Notes: generated by a model not told the origin, from the sequence alone. DNA of 64,000 nucleotides from Clostridia bacterium (GCA_017551095.1 JAFZMQ010000025.1:20838-84837); one strand, 5' to 3'; counted from the stretch's first letter, positions 49,892-59,291 are shown. Numbers and translations are program-made.

Positions 49892-51313
49892 ATGTTTGCA
49901 AGTGAACTGTTCGGGGAAAAGTGGATATGGGAAGATGTTGAAATTAAGGACATTACAATAGATTCAAGAGAGGCTGAATGCGGTACTCTCTTTATCTGCA
50001 TTGACGGGCAGAATACCGACGGACATAAATTCGCTCAAAGTGCCGAAAAAAACGGTGCAGTTGCAATATTAGCGGAAAAGGAAATATCCTGCGGAGTTCC
50101 TGTTGTTATGTGCGAAAACACTAAAATTGAAATGGCGAAAATCGCCTCCAAATTTTACGGAAATCCAGAGAAGAAATTAAAGTTAATCGGCATAACGGGA
50201 ACAAACGGAAAGACAACCGTTAGCTATCTTGTAAAAAAAATCCTTGAAAATATGGGTAAAAAGGTCGGGATAATAGGCACAAACGAGATTTTAGTGGGCG
50301 AAGATGCAGTAGGCATAACATCATCAACTCCGACTACGCCAAATTCGTTGGAACTCCGTAAAATTTTTGCAAAAATGCTCAAAATGGGTGCTGAGTATGC
50401 CGTTATGGAGGTAAGCTCCCACGCACTTGATTTGCACCGTGTTTACGGACTTAACTATGAGGTAGGCGTTTTTACAAATCTGACCCGTGACCATCTCGAT
50501 TATCACAAAACTATGGAAAACTATTTCCTTGCAAAAGCAAAACTTTTTGATATTTCCAAAGTCGGCGTAATAAACAGCGATGATGAGTACGGAAAAAGGC
50601 TTGTAAATTCCGTTCCGTGTCAAAAAATCGCAGTCGGAACGAAAGATGCCGATATTGTCGCAGAAGATATAGAAATTGACGAAAAAGGCGTTAAATTTAC
50701 TGTGAAATATAAAGGTGAAGCCGCAGGAGCGGAGCTTGGCATATCGGGTATGTTCAGCGTTTATAATGCACTTTGTGCAATAGGCACGGCGGTTGGACTC
50801 GGAATAAGCCTGTCCGATGCGTTAGACGGACTTAAACTTGCAAAGGGCGTAAAGGGGCGTTTGGAGCTTGTACCGACAGACACCGATTATGCCGTAATCA
50901 TAGATTATGCACATACGCCCGACGGCCTGGAAAATGTGTTAAATACGATAAATTCGTATAAAAGGGGACGGCTTATTGCCGTTTTCGGCTGCGGAGGCGA
51001 CAGAGATGCCACAAAACGCCCCATTATGGGTGATATAGGCACTAAACTCTCGGATATTGCCATAATAACCTCCGATAATCCGAGAACGGAAGATCCCAAA
51101 AAGATTATTGAGGATATTTTACGCGGCGTAAAAGGTGGAACTTATGAGGTAATAGAAGACCGCAGAAGTGCGATAGGATATGCCCTTTCAATAGCTAAAA
51201 AAGGCGATGTTGTTCTTTTGGCAGGAAAAGGTCAGGAAACATATCAGATTTTAGGGACTGAAAAAATACATTTTGACGAACGGGAAATAGTAAAGGAATT
51301 TTTGGAGAAGTGA
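49892..51313 (+). CDS. murE: UDP-MurNAc-tripeptide synthetase MurE (meso-DAP-adding type)
   Basis: Mur ligase adding the third stem-peptide residue in the cytoplasm. The N-terminal UDP-binding domain has ITIDSREAECGTLFIC, the central ATPase domain ITGTNGKTTVSYLV, SSTPTTPNSLELR and MEVSSHALDLHRVYG, and the C-terminal domain IIDYAHTPDGLENVL and FGCGGDRDATKRP. The motif DNPRTEDP is the meso-diaminopimelate-specific form, indicating A1-gamma-type peptidoglycan. Length 473. ATG 49892 follows GAAAGGAC. It ends 1 nt before murF. Confidence 0.97.
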   Translation: MFASELFGEKWIWEDVEIKDITIDSREAECGTLFICIDGQNTDGHKFAQSAEKNGAVAILAEKEISCGVPVVMCENTKIEMAKIASKFYGNPEKKLKLIGITGTNGKTTVSYLVKKILENMGKKVGIIGTNEILVGEDAVGITSSTPTTPNSLELRKIFAKMLKMGAEYAVMEVSSHALDLHRVYGLNYEVGVFTNLTRDHLDYHKTMENYFLAKAKLFDISKVGVINSDDEYGKRLVNSVPCQKIAVGTKDADIVAEDIEIDEKGVKFTVKYKGEAAGAELGISGMFSVYNALCAIGTAVGLGISLSDALDGLKLAKGVKGRLELVPTDTDYAVIIDYAHTPDGLENVLNTINSYKRGRLIAVFGCGGDRDATKRPIMGDIGTKLSDIAIITSDNPRTEDPKKIIEDILRGVKGGTYEVIEDRRSAIGYALSIAKKGDVVLLAGKGQETYQILGTEKIHFDEREIVKEFLEK

Positions 51314-51314
51314 A

Positions 51315-52673
51315 ATGCAGAGATTAGATGTAGCAGACATAGTTAAGGCAACAAACGGAGAGCTAATATGCGGTGAGCCGGATTTCGTTATTTCGGGGAT
51401 AACTATTGATTCGCGAAAGGCGGGAAAAAATATGCTTTTCGTGGCGATAGTCGGTGAAAATAACGACGGTCACGATTATATCGGCAACGCTTTTGAAAAC
51501 GGTGCTGACGCTATAATTACTCACCGTGATATTCCAAAAAGGGACGGAAAAAACATAATAAAGGTCAGGGATACGAGAACGGCACTGGGGGATATTGCAA
51601 GGTTTTATAAGGAAAAGTATAATCTCCCAACCGTTGCGGTTACGGGGAGCGTCGGAAAAACGACAACAAAGGATATGATTTCCTCGGTACTTACAATGAA
51701 GTATAACACCGTTAAAACCCAGGGAAATTACAATAACGATTTAGGACTGCCTTTAACTGTTTTCCGGCTTGAACATAAGCATGAAGCGTTGGTTTTGGAA
51801 ATGGGAATGTCGCACTTCGGTGAAATACACTATCTTGCATCAATTGCAAAACCCGATATTGCGGTCATTACAAATATAGGAATGTCGCATATTGAAAATC
51901 TTGGCTCACAGGAGAATATCTGCCGTTCAAAAATGCAGATTTGCGATTTCTTTGATGAAAACGGCATTTTGGTCATAAATGGAGATGACAAATTTTTAAA
52001 ACAGGCACATAAGGGCATAAAAACAATCACATACGGAATTGAAAATAAAAACTGCGATTATGTTGCGGAAAACATACGGAATTTAGGTATAAACGGAACA
52101 AAATTTGATGTTTTAATTGACGGCAATAAATATACAGTAGAAGTGAAGGTTGCAGGGGTGCATAATGTGTATAACGCACTTGCGGCAATCGCTGTCGGAA
52201 AGGCTATGGGCGTAAAGGAAGAGGACATAATTGAGGGAATAAGAGAGTTTCAGCTGACGGGTATGCGTATGGAAATAAAGCATTTCGGCGATATTACCGT
52301 TATTGACGATTGCTACAATTCCGCACCCGATTCTATAAAAGCGGCACTTTTGGTGCTTTCCGATACAGACGCAAAAAGGAAAATTGCAATTTTAGGTGAT
52401 GTTCTGGAAATGGGCGGTTTTGCAGAAAATGAGCTTTATAAAATAGGCGAAAATCTGCCAAAAATCGACCGCTTAATAACTGTCGGCGATATTGCAAAAC
52501 ATATAGCAAACGGTGCAAAAGCAAAGGGATTTACCGACATCAAGAGCTTTGAAAGGATTGAGGAAGCAATAGCCTTTTTGAATAATGAAGATTTGGAAAA
52601 TGACGCAATTTTGGTAAAAGCATCAAGAGGTATGCATTTTGAAAGAATTGTAAAGGCTTTGGAGGATAGATAA
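51315..52673 (+). CDS. murF: UDP-MurNAc-tripeptide-D-Ala-D-Ala ligase MurF
   Basis: Adds D-Ala-D-Ala to complete the stem pentapeptide. Mur-ligase blocks: ITIDSRKAGKNMLFVA, the P-loop VTGSVGKTTTKDMISSVL, TQGNYNNDLGLPLTVF, ALVLEMGMSHFGEIHYLA and the C-terminal VIDDCYNSAPDSIKAAL with ILGDVLEMGG. Length 452 residues. The ATG lies 1 nt after the murE stop, with a TTGGAGAAG site inside the murE end, so the two are translationally coupled. mraY follows 3 nt after. Confidence 0.97.
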   Translation: MQRLDVADIVKATNGELICGEPDFVISGITIDSRKAGKNMLFVAIVGENNDGHDYIGNAFENGADAIITHRDIPKRDGKNIIKVRDTRTALGDIARFYKEKYNLPTVAVTGSVGKTTTKDMISSVLTMKYNTVKTQGNYNNDLGLPLTVFRLEHKHEALVLEMGMSHFGEIHYLASIAKPDIAVITNIGMSHIENLGSQENICRSKMQICDFFDENGILVINGDDKFLKQAHKGIKTITYGIENKNCDYVAENIRNLGINGTKFDVLIDGNKYTVEVKVAGVHNVYNALAAIAVGKAMGVKEEDIIEGIREFQLTGMRMEIKHFGDITVIDDCYNSAPDSIKAALLVLSDTDAKRKIAILGDVLEMGGFAENELYKIGENLPKIDRLITVGDIAKHIANGAKAKGFTDIKSFERIEEAIAFLNNEDLENDAILVKASRGMHFERIVKALEDR

Positions 52674-52676
52674 CAA

Positions 52677-53699
52677 ATGAATTTTTTTATTGAAAAAGCG
52701 GAGGCTATGACAGGAAATATCTGGATTGCAATAATGCCATTCTTGCTCTCCTTTGCGGTTACGGTTATGATTATGCCGATTTTGATACCCTATTTGAAAA
52801 AGCTGAAATTCGGGCAGGAGATTTTGGAGATAGGTCCTGTATGGCATAAAAGCAAGGAAGGTACACCGACAATGGGCGGTCTTGCGTTTATTTTGGGCGT
52901 TTTTGTGTCAGGTATAATAGCACTTTTTGTCCGTTTTGACCTGCGGTTTTTAATGATGCTTTTAATATCCTTGGGATTTGGACTTATCGGTTTTACCGAC
53001 GATTATATAAAGGTGGTTAAAAAGCGGAATTTAGGTCTTACGGCTCGGCAGAAGTTCATTTTGCAAACAATTCTTGCCGTAATATATGTGGTTGTACTTG
53101 GAAGAACGGGGAATTTGAATAATCATATTATTATCCCGTTTATGACAAAACCTGTTGCAATAAATCAGATTTTTTATGTAATTCTCATTATGTTCGTCGT
53201 AACGGGTACGGTAAACGCAGTTAATCTGACAGACGGCATAGACGGACTTGCCACAAGTATAACCTCGGCAGTTTCACTCTTTTTCGTGATTGTTTCGATT
53301 TTAGTTTCCGATATGCAGTCTATGTGGTTTTCTTTGGCAATTTTAGGCGGATGTCTGGGATTTTTGATATTTAATAAATATCCGGCAAGAGTGTTTATGG
53401 GCGATACCGGTTCGCTATTTTTGGGAGGCAGTATATCGGTACTTGCAGTGGGACTGAAAATGCCCCTGATACTGATAATTGTAGGATTTGTGTATTTGTT
53501 TGAAACCATTTCGGTAATCATTCAGGTTACGAGCTTTAAGCTGACGGGGAAACGGGTTTTCAAAATGACGCCGATACATCATCATTTCGAAATGTGCGGC
53601 TGGAAAGAAAAAAAGATAGTCGGCATATTTACGGCGGTTACGGTACTGCTTTGCATAGTGGGTATCCTTGCCGTTATGCCGTATGTTAGAGGTATGTAG
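52677..53699 (+). CDS. mraY: Phospho-N-acetylmuramoyl-pentapeptide transferase MraY
   Basis: Integral membrane enzyme forming lipid I from UDP-MurNAc-pentapeptide and undecaprenyl phosphate. About ten hydrophobic helices in 340 residues. Catalytic landmarks: KEGTPTMGGLAFILG, LIGFTDDYIKVVKKRNLGL (Asp-Asp pair), NAVNLTDGIDGLA, FMGDTGSLFLGG and the signature MTPIHHHFEMCGWKE. ATG 52677 is 3 nt after murF. In most Bacillota murD follows; here the SEDS gene comes directly after. Confidence 0.97.
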   Translation: MNFFIEKAEAMTGNIWIAIMPFLLSFAVTVMIMPILIPYLKKLKFGQEILEIGPVWHKSKEGTPTMGGLAFILGVFVSGIIALFVRFDLRFLMMLLISLGFGLIGFTDDYIKVVKKRNLGLTARQKFILQTILAVIYVVVLGRTGNLNNHIIIPFMTKPVAINQIFYVILIMFVVTGTVNAVNLTDGIDGLATSITSAVSLFFVIVSILVSDMQSMWFSLAILGGCLGFLIFNKYPARVFMGDTGSLFLGGSISVLAVGLKMPLILIIVGFVYLFETISVIIQVTSFKLTGKRVFKMTPIHHHFEMCGWKEKKIVGIFTAVTVLLCIVGILAVMPYVRGM

Positions 53700-53713
53700 A
53701 AAGGAGTAAAAAG

Positions 53714-54937
53714 GTGGCAGTAAAGGCTATTCGCCCAAATGAACCGCCCAAAAAGGCTAAAAAAAAGGCGGGAAATTTAAAAAAGAAGATAAAAAAATCC
53801 AAAAGCGGTATTATGTCTGCCTTTAATGCAAGGTCAAAAGCAATAGGCGAAATTGACTATACCTTTTTATTGCTGACCGCAGTTTTGACAATAATCGGGC
53901 TTGTGATGCTGCTTTCTGCTTCTACGCCAACAGCAAACATAAAGTTTTCGGGAAGAAGCTATTACTTTTTCATAAGGCAATTTGTATTTGCAATTATGGG
54001 AGCTATATTTATGTATATGGTATCGCTGGTGGATTACCATAAATACAAAAAATATGCAAATGTTGGAATTTTGGTAGGAATTATACTCCTTGTTCTTGTT
54101 CTTATACCGGGGATAGGTGTGGCACGAAACGGCTCACGGCGTTGGATAAATTTGGGAATAACGGATTTTCAGCCGACAGAGCTTGTAAAATTCCTGATAG
54201 CACTGTTTTTTGCGTCCTCCATTGCAGATAGAAGGTATGACTTGAAAACTCTTGACGGACTTGTAAAATACGGGCTTTGGATATTGGCGATTGCTGTTCC
54301 GATTTTGCTCGAAACGCACCTGAGCGGTGCAATAGTTATATGCGGAATTGCAATTTGCCTTTTGATTGTTGGCGGAGCAAATATAAAATATATTGTAACG
54401 GGCGGATTAGGACTTTTGGGAGCAGGTGCAGCCGTTGCCATGCTCATACCGTCAAGAGCGGCAAGACTGATAAGCTTCTGGCATCCGTTTGATGATCCGC
54501 AAGGAAAGGGGTATCAGATTATCCAGTCCCTTTATGCCATAGGCTCGGGAGGGCTTTTCGGCAGAGGCTTAGGCGACAGTATGCAAAAATATTCCTATCT
54601 TCCGGAGCCGTATAACGATTTTATTTTTTCCATTGTAAGTGAGGAGCTGGGATTTGTCGGAGCGGCATTTATTATATTACTTTTTGCACTGCTCATAATA
54701 CGGGGAATGAAGATAGCACATGAAGCTCCCGACGCATTCGGCATGCTCCTTGCAATAGGAATAATGTCGCAGATAGCTATTCAAACAATTTTGAATATTG
54801 CGGTTGTAACATCATCTGTACCGAATACGGGCGTAACGCTGCCGTTTTTCAGTTACGGCGGAACGGCGGTTATGATGCTTTTAATGGAAATGGGCGTGGT
54901 GCTTAACATATCACGGCAATCAAGAAATAAGCTTTAA
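53714..54937 (+). CDS. ftsW: SEDS family peptidoglycan polymerase (FtsW/SpoVE type)
   Basis: Membrane glycosyltransferase that polymerises lipid II together with a class B PBP, here probably the one encoded at 47564. The protein has 407 residues with a very basic N-terminal tail (PPKKAKKKAGNLKKKIKKSK), about ten membrane helices, and the conserved SEDS blocks GSRRWINLGITDFQPTELVK (catalytic Asp region nearby), LPEPYNDFIFSIVSEELGF and SSVPNTGVTLPFFSYGG. A GTG start at 53714 with AAGGAG upstream is the best choice. FtsW and SpoVE cannot be separated by sequence reading; spore formers often encode spoVE at this place. Confidence 0.93.
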   Translation: MAVKAIRPNEPPKKAKKKAGNLKKKIKKSKSGIMSAFNARSKAIGEIDYTFLLLTAVLTIIGLVMLLSASTPTANIKFSGRSYYFFIRQFVFAIMGAIFMYMVSLVDYHKYKKYANVGILVGIILLVLVLIPGIGVARNGSRRWINLGITDFQPTELVKFLIALFFASSIADRRYDLKTLDGLVKYGLWILAIAVPILLETHLSGAIVICGIAICLLIVGGANIKYIVTGGLGLLGAGAAVAMLIPSRAARLISFWHPFDDPQGKGYQIIQSLYAIGSGGLFGRGLGDSMQKYSYLPEPYNDFIFSIVSEELGFVGAAFIILLFALLIIRGMKIAHEAPDAFGMLLAIGIMSQIAIQTILNIAVVTSSVPNTGVTLPFFSYGGTAVMMLLMEMGVVLNISRQSRNKL

Positions 54938-54948
54938 GGAGCAGTTTT

Positions 54949-56040
54949 ATGAGAATTCTTTTTGCAGGCGGCGGAACGGCAGGACATATAAATCCGGCAA
55001 TTTCGATTGCGAACTATATAAAAGAACAGGAAAATGATTTTGAGGCACTTTTTATCGGCACGGAACACGGGCTTGAAAGGAAGCTTGTTCCTGCGTCGGG
55101 ATATAACATAAAATATATAGATGTTTCGGGATTTGACCGAAAAAATATGCTCAAAAATGTATCGGTACTTGTAAAACTTCAAAAAGCAAGACATGACGCG
55201 GTAAAAATCCTGCGTGATTTTAAACCGGATTGGGTTATATGCACAGGCGGATATGTTTCGGGACCTGTTATTCTTGCGGCAAAAAAGCTGGGGATTCCGT
55301 CAATTATCCATGAACAGAATGTCTATCCGGGGCTGACGGTAAAAGGCTCACAAAGGTATGCAAATTATGTTGCCGTAAGCTTTTCGGAAACTGTTGAGCA
55401 TCTTAAAGATAAGAAAAAATGCGTCGTTACGGGAAACCCTGTAAGACCTGAAATTCTGAAAGCTGATAAAGAAACGGCAAGAAAAAGCCTGGGACTTTCC
55501 GATAAGCCTTTTGTTCTTGTTTTTGGGGGCAGCTTGGGAGCAGGTAAAATAAACGAAACAATGCTTGAAATGTTTGAAAACATGCAGGACGGGGAAATGG
55601 ATATTCTTTTCGGCACGGGTGACAGAAATTATGCCGAAATTACCGAAAAAATAAAAAATGACGGGATAAAAATCCCTGAGGGAGTCAAAATAGTCCCTTA
55701 TATCAACAATATGAGCGAGGCTATGGCGGCGGCGGATATTGTGGTGTCGAGAGCGGGTGCGATAACCGTTTCTGAAATTGCGGCACTTAAAAAGCCGTCA
55801 ATTTTGATACCTTCTCCAAATGTTGTAAGAAACCATCAGGAGCAGAATGCCCGTGAATTTGAAAAAAACGGTGCGGCAAGGGTGATTACCGAAAACTGTT
55901 TGACAGCTCAAAAACTGTATGATACAATTAAAGAAATGTTAAAGAGTAAAAAAGACCTTGAAAAAATGGGCGAAAATGCAGGAAAACTCGCTAAAACCGA
56001 TGCAACCAAAAAGATTTATTCGCTTATTAAGGCACAATAG
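54949..56040 (+). CDS. murG: UDP-GlcNAc--MurNAc-pentapeptide-PP-undecaprenol transferase MurG
   Basis: Peripheral membrane GT-B glycosyltransferase making lipid II from lipid I. N-terminal motif FAGGGTAGHINPAISIA (glycine-rich loop), CTGGYVSGPVILAAKKLGIP, HEQNVYPGLTVK, then the C-terminal UDP-GlcNAc-binding half with VFGGSLGAGKINE and SRAGAITVSEIAALKKPSI, PSPNVVRNHQEQNA. The 363-residue length is standard. ATG 54949 follows AAGGAGCAG. This is the last recognisable cell-wall gene of the cluster; ftsQ, ftsA and ftsZ do not follow. Confidence 0.97.
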   Translation: MRILFAGGGTAGHINPAISIANYIKEQENDFEALFIGTEHGLERKLVPASGYNIKYIDVSGFDRKNMLKNVSVLVKLQKARHDAVKILRDFKPDWVICTGGYVSGPVILAAKKLGIPSIIHEQNVYPGLTVKGSQRYANYVAVSFSETVEHLKDKKKCVVTGNPVRPEILKADKETARKSLGLSDKPFVLVFGGSLGAGKINETMLEMFENMQDGEMDILFGTGDRNYAEITEKIKNDGIKIPEGVKIVPYINNMSEAMAAADIVVSRAGAITVSEIAALKKPSILIPSPNVVRNHQEQNAREFEKNGAARVITENCLTAQKLYDTIKEMLKSKKDLEKMGENAGKLAKTDATKKIYSLIKAQ

Positions 56041-56063
56041 ATAAAATAAACGGAGGAATTTCT

Positions 56064-57413
56064 ATGAAAAAGGCGTTATTACTCATCTTAGTAATTGTTT
56101 TCGCCCTGCATGGATTTTGCGGCATTGTTTCGGCCAGAGAAGACGAAATATTGCCTTTTGATGATGTAAATGCCGAGTTACCAACCGGTGGAGTGCTATT
56201 TGAGGCAGAATGTGACGAATCACTTTCAAATATAGAGCCTGTCCGTACAAGAGGTACGCTAAAACCTATAAAAGAATATCTGGAAGAAGAGCTTTTGGCT
56301 CATGAAAAAGTAATTAAATTGTCACAATATCAATATGTTTTCGGCGGCGATTTTCAGAGAATGTACCATGATGTAATTGTTTCAAATTACAAGATAATGG
56401 CATATACCGGATTTAAATACTGGGCAGATAATGAGACAAATTTTGTTACGGCGGTTAGCCCCCAATATATTTTTGACACAGTAGAGGAAGATGTTGAAGC
56501 AAGAGCGTTCATGGACGAACAAATCAGGGCTCAGTATCTGGATAAGGTGAGTAATATACCATATACCGATGTGGCGGGTAAAATACTTGTGATATATGAT
56601 TTGTTCTGCGAAAAAAACGCATATGCATATGAGGAGGCAGAAGATCCGGACAATAAAGACATTTTCACGGCATATAATCTGTTTAAGTATAACAGAGCAG
56701 TTTGCCAGGGTAACTCCATTGCATTAAAAGGTATATACGATGCCCTGAATGAGCAGTTAAAACAGGAAATGGGGACAGATGAAGATATAATTGAAACAGG
56801 ATTTTGCCGCTCAAATGGAAAAAAGCACATCTGGAATGTAGTAAAGATAGGCGGTAAGTGGTATCACCTGGATGTAACATGGGACGATAATCCGCAGTAC
56901 GAAGAGTATGCTCTGCACAGGTATTTTTTGGTGTCAGACGACCAAATGAATGACCATAAGGTCGATGATATTGAAGAATGGGATTATTGCGGCTTAGAAG
57001 GTGTCGTGTGCGATGACAAAAAGTATGAAACCGGATATTTCTTTAACGATATAGCCCAAAAAGTGAGCCGTATAGCCTATGAATCGGGAAAATATAATAT
57101 TTATGTGCCCGTAATGGAACAACCATTTGTTGCAGATAATTTAAAATCGACAAAGATTTTAGCAACAGATGTTTTCATAGAGAATGAAAAACAAATAATC
57201 CGCTATATTTCAAAAGAAGATGTTACATCTACCTTATTTGTAGCAAGATATGACGAAGGGCATATGACAAAGTTTGGAGAATTCGGCACTAAGGAATTAA
57301 AGGCAAACGGTATTAATACTATCCGTATTAATAATTGGCTTTCAAACTGCCGTTTGTTTCATTGGTCGGAGGAAAGCCTTACACCGCTTTGCCGTGTCAT
57401 AGATTTAGAATAG
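56064..57413 (+). CDS. Secreted transglutaminase-like protein
   Basis: A 449-residue exported protein with a signal peptide (KKALLLILVIVFALHGFCG, cleavage probably after VSA near residue 24) and a transglutaminase-fold domain. The predicted catalytic triad is Cys214 in AVCQGNS, His255 in KHIWNVVKIGG and Asp270 in WYHLDVTWDD. In secreted bacterial proteins this fold acts as a protease, a peptide ligase or a cell-wall-modifying enzyme; which is unclear. The N-terminal ~190 residues and the C-terminal ~130 residues match nothing I recognise. ATG 56064 follows CGGAGGAA, 23 nt after murG, with no promoter seen, so it is probably transcribed with the cell-wall cluster. A terminator follows. Confidence 0.82.
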   Translation: MKKALLLILVIVFALHGFCGIVSAREDEILPFDDVNAELPTGGVLFEAECDESLSNIEPVRTRGTLKPIKEYLEEELLAHEKVIKLSQYQYVFGGDFQRMYHDVIVSNYKIMAYTGFKYWADNETNFVTAVSPQYIFDTVEEDVEARAFMDEQIRAQYLDKVSNIPYTDVAGKILVIYDLFCEKNAYAYEEAEDPDNKDIFTAYNLFKYNRAVCQGNSIALKGIYDALNEQLKQEMGTDEDIIETGFCRSNGKKHIWNVVKIGGKWYHLDVTWDDNPQYEEYALHRYFLVSDDQMNDHKVDDIEEWDYCGLEGVVCDDKKYETGYFFNDIAQKVSRIAYESGKYNIYVPVMEQPFVADNLKSTKILATDVFIENEKQIIRYISKEDVTSTLFVARYDEGHMTKFGEFGTKELKANGINTIRINNWLSNCRLFHWSEESLTPLCRVIDLE

Positions 57414-57421
57414 AATAAACG

Positions 57422-57458
57422 AGCTGTTTTGCCGTTTTGGTAAAATGGCTTTGTTTTT
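57422..57458 (+). terminator. Terminator after the transglutaminase-like gene
   Basis: Stem AGC-TG-TTTTGCC / GGTAAAA-TG-GCT (57422-57433 with 57439-57450, including GU pairs), 5-nt loop, followed by TTGTTTTT. Probably the end of the long dcw transcript. Confidence 0.6.
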
Positions 57459-57473
57459 AAGAATGGAGAGAAA

Positions 57474-57965
57474 ATGTTTAAAAGATTTTATCCCGATTTT
57501 AATTTTGATTCAATAAGCAATATAGGTGCGGATTTTTTTGCCGTAAACGGTATTCATTTTGCGGTACTTGACATTGATAATACTCTCGTCAGCTATAAAA
57601 CAGAGTATGCGGATGAGAGGGCGAAAAGCTTTCTTTCAATGCTTTCGGGAAACGGCATAAAATATGCATTTGTGTCCAATAATCATAAAGGGCGTGTAGA
57701 AAAATTTGCCAGGGAATTTGACGCAGCTTTTGTTAGTAATGCAGGAAAGCCGTTTACTTTCGGCATACGTCACGCCATGGCAAAAATGGGTGCAAAATCA
57801 GGTGAAACTGTGCTAATCGGTGACCAGATTTTTACCGATATTTACGCAGGAAAAAGGACAGGCATTAAAACGGTTATGGTAAACCCGATTGACGCAAAGG
57901 AGACGCCGTTTTTCAGTGTAAAACGCTATTTTGAGAGGATAGTTTTAAAGGATTACAAAGGATAA
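57474..57965 (+). CDS. yqeG: YqeG family HAD IIIA-type phosphatase
   Basis: Small cytoplasmic HAD phosphatase of 163 residues. The N-terminal catalytic motif is AVLDIDNTLV (Asp-x-Asp-x-Thr), motif II is AFVSNN, and motif IV region GDQIFTDIYAGKRTGI with a following VNPI. The start FKRFYPDFNFDSISNI matches the YqeG family, where YPxxxxxSI is typical. Homologues in other bacteria and in chloroplasts act on phosphatidylglycerophosphate; activity here is inferred only. ATG 57474 follows GGAGAG. The upstream terminator suggests separate transcription, but no clear promoter was identified. Confidence 0.85.
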   Translation: MFKRFYPDFNFDSISNIGADFFAVNGIHFAVLDIDNTLVSYKTEYADERAKSFLSMLSGNGIKYAFVSNNHKGRVEKFAREFDAAFVSNAGKPFTFGIRHAMAKMGAKSGETVLIGDQIFTDIYAGKRTGIKTVMVNPIDAKETPFFSVKRYFERIVLKDYKG

Positions 57966-57977
57966 AAGAGGTGGAAT

Positions 57978-58835
57978 ATGTCAGTAAAATTCGGAGTTGC
58001 GGGAAACAGCGAGAGCTTTTATAAAGACGGCAATAAGGCGTCGGAGCAGATGCCCAAGTGGCTTTTTGATTTCGGGCTTGACGCATATGAATATCAATGC
58101 GGAAACGGCGTAAGGTGTGGTGAGAAAACGGCACAAAAAATAGCAGATGAGGCAAGAAATTACGGCATAATAATGAGCGTTCATTCGCCGTACTATATCA
58201 ATCTTGCGACGGGCGACGAGCAAAAAAGGGCAGGTAGCATTAACTACATAATTCAGTCTGCACAGCTTGTAAAAATGCTTGGCGGTGAGCGTGTTGTTGT
58301 GCATAGCGGAGCACTCTGCGGACTAAGCCGCAAGGAAGCTCTTGAAAATGCTAAAAAAACACTTCTTCTTGCACGGGAGGAAATGGTAAATTCCGGACTT
58401 TCAGAAATTCGGCTATGTATAGAAACAATGGGCAAAATAAACCAATTAGGCGACCTTTATGAAGTTATGGAGCTTTGCCGCATTGATGACAGCTTTTTGC
58501 CGTGCATAGATTTCGGGCATCTCAATGCAAGAACATTAGGCGGTCTTAAAACGGTTTCTGACTTTGAGGAGATATTTGACGCCATTAAAAATCGGCTGGG
58601 TGAGGAGCGAGAAAAGATTTTTCACAGCCATTTCAGCAAGATTGAGTATACGGCAGGAGGCGAAAAGAGGCATCTGACATTCGCAGACACGGTTTACGGT
58701 CCGGAATTTGAGCCTGTCAGTGAAATAGTTTTAAAGCGGAATCTGTCGCCCACAATTATATGCGAGTCAAGCGGAACACAGGCGGAAGATTCGCTGACAA
58801 TGAAGAAAATTTACGAAAAAATGTTGACAAACTGA
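57978..58835 (+). CDS. nfo: Deoxyribonuclease IV (endonuclease IV, AP endonuclease family 2)
   Basis: Base-excision repair enzyme cutting 5' of abasic sites, a TIM barrel with a trinuclear zinc site. The zinc-ligand blocks are visible in order: SVHSPYYINLA, VVVHSGAL, LCIETMGKINQLG, CIDFGHLNAR, HSHFSKIEYT with GGEKRHL, and the ending IICESSGTQAED. Length 285 residues. ATG 57978 follows AGAGGTGG, 13 nt after yqeG, so the two form a pair. The rplU promoter begins inside its last codons. Confidence 0.93.
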   Translation: MSVKFGVAGNSESFYKDGNKASEQMPKWLFDFGLDAYEYQCGNGVRCGEKTAQKIADEARNYGIIMSVHSPYYINLATGDEQKRAGSINYIIQSAQLVKMLGGERVVVHSGALCGLSRKEALENAKKTLLLAREEMVNSGLSEIRLCIETMGKINQLGDLYEVMELCRIDDSFLPCIDFGHLNARTLGGLKTVSDFEEIFDAIKNRLGEEREKIFHSHFSKIEYTAGGEKRHLTFADTVYGPEFEPVSEIVLKRNLSPTIICESSGTQAEDSLTMKKIYEKMLTN

Positions 58836-58852
58836 TTTTTTCGTGGTACAAT
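58824..58852 (+). promoter_or_regulatory. Sigma-A promoter of rplU-rpmA
   Basis: TTGACA (58824-58829), 17-nt spacer, TACAAT (58847-58852); the -35 overlaps the end of nfo. Confidence 0.88.
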
Positions 58853-58857
58853 TCTAC

Positions 58858-58939
58858 GGTATCCGCATAAAATACGGTCATAAATCCCTTTCGGGTACCT
58901 GTTTTAGCGTGACTTCATATTATGAGGAGGTGTAACAGA
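58858..58939 (+). promoter_or_regulatory. Structured leader of rplU (L21-leader type)
   Basis: The 5' untranslated region folds into a compact three-way arrangement: GGTA (58858-58861) with TACC (58896-58899) enclosing CCG / CGG (58863-58865 with 58875-58877) and CCC-tttc-GGG (58886-58888 with 58893-58895). Ribosomal protein L21 leaders with small branched hairpins are known in Bacillota; the match to that family was judged by position and fold only. Confidence 0.5.
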
Positions 58940-59251
58940 ATGTACGCAATTTTTGAAACAGGCGGAAAGCAGTACAAGGTTGAAGAGGGCAGCGTAATTT
59001 TCGTTGAAAAGCTCGATGCGGAAGAGGACAAAACAGTTACTTTTGACAAGGTTTTGGCAACTGTTGACGGCGATAACACGAAATTCGGAACACCCGTTTT
59101 AGACGGTGCTACTGTAACTGCAAAGGTTTTAAAACAAGGTAAGGCTAAGAAAATCTATGTCTTCAAGATGAAGAGAAAAAAGAACGAGCGTTCTAAAAAA
59201 GGTCATAGACAGCCTTATACAAAACTTATTGTTGAATCTATCAATGCTTAA
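58940..59251 (+). CDS. rplU: 50S ribosomal protein L21
   Basis: Ribosomal protein of 103 residues binding 23S rRNA. Starts [18 protein letters not shown] and ends with the basic [20 protein letters not shown] segment typical of L21. The ATG at 58940 is preceded by a perfect GAGGAGGTG; an ATG 18 nt upstream overlaps that site and is rejected. The gap to rpmA is only 40 nt, too small for the prp (ysxB) protease gene that usually lies between them in Bacillota. Confidence 0.97.
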   Translation: MYAIFETGGKQYKVEEGSVIFVEKLDAEEDKTVTFDKVLATVDGDNTKFGTPVLDGATVTAKVLKQGKAKKIYVFKMKRKKNERSKKGHRQPYTKLIVESINA

Positions 59252-59291
59252 TCAGCATATTAAACTAAACTGAAAGCTGAGGTGTTATTAA

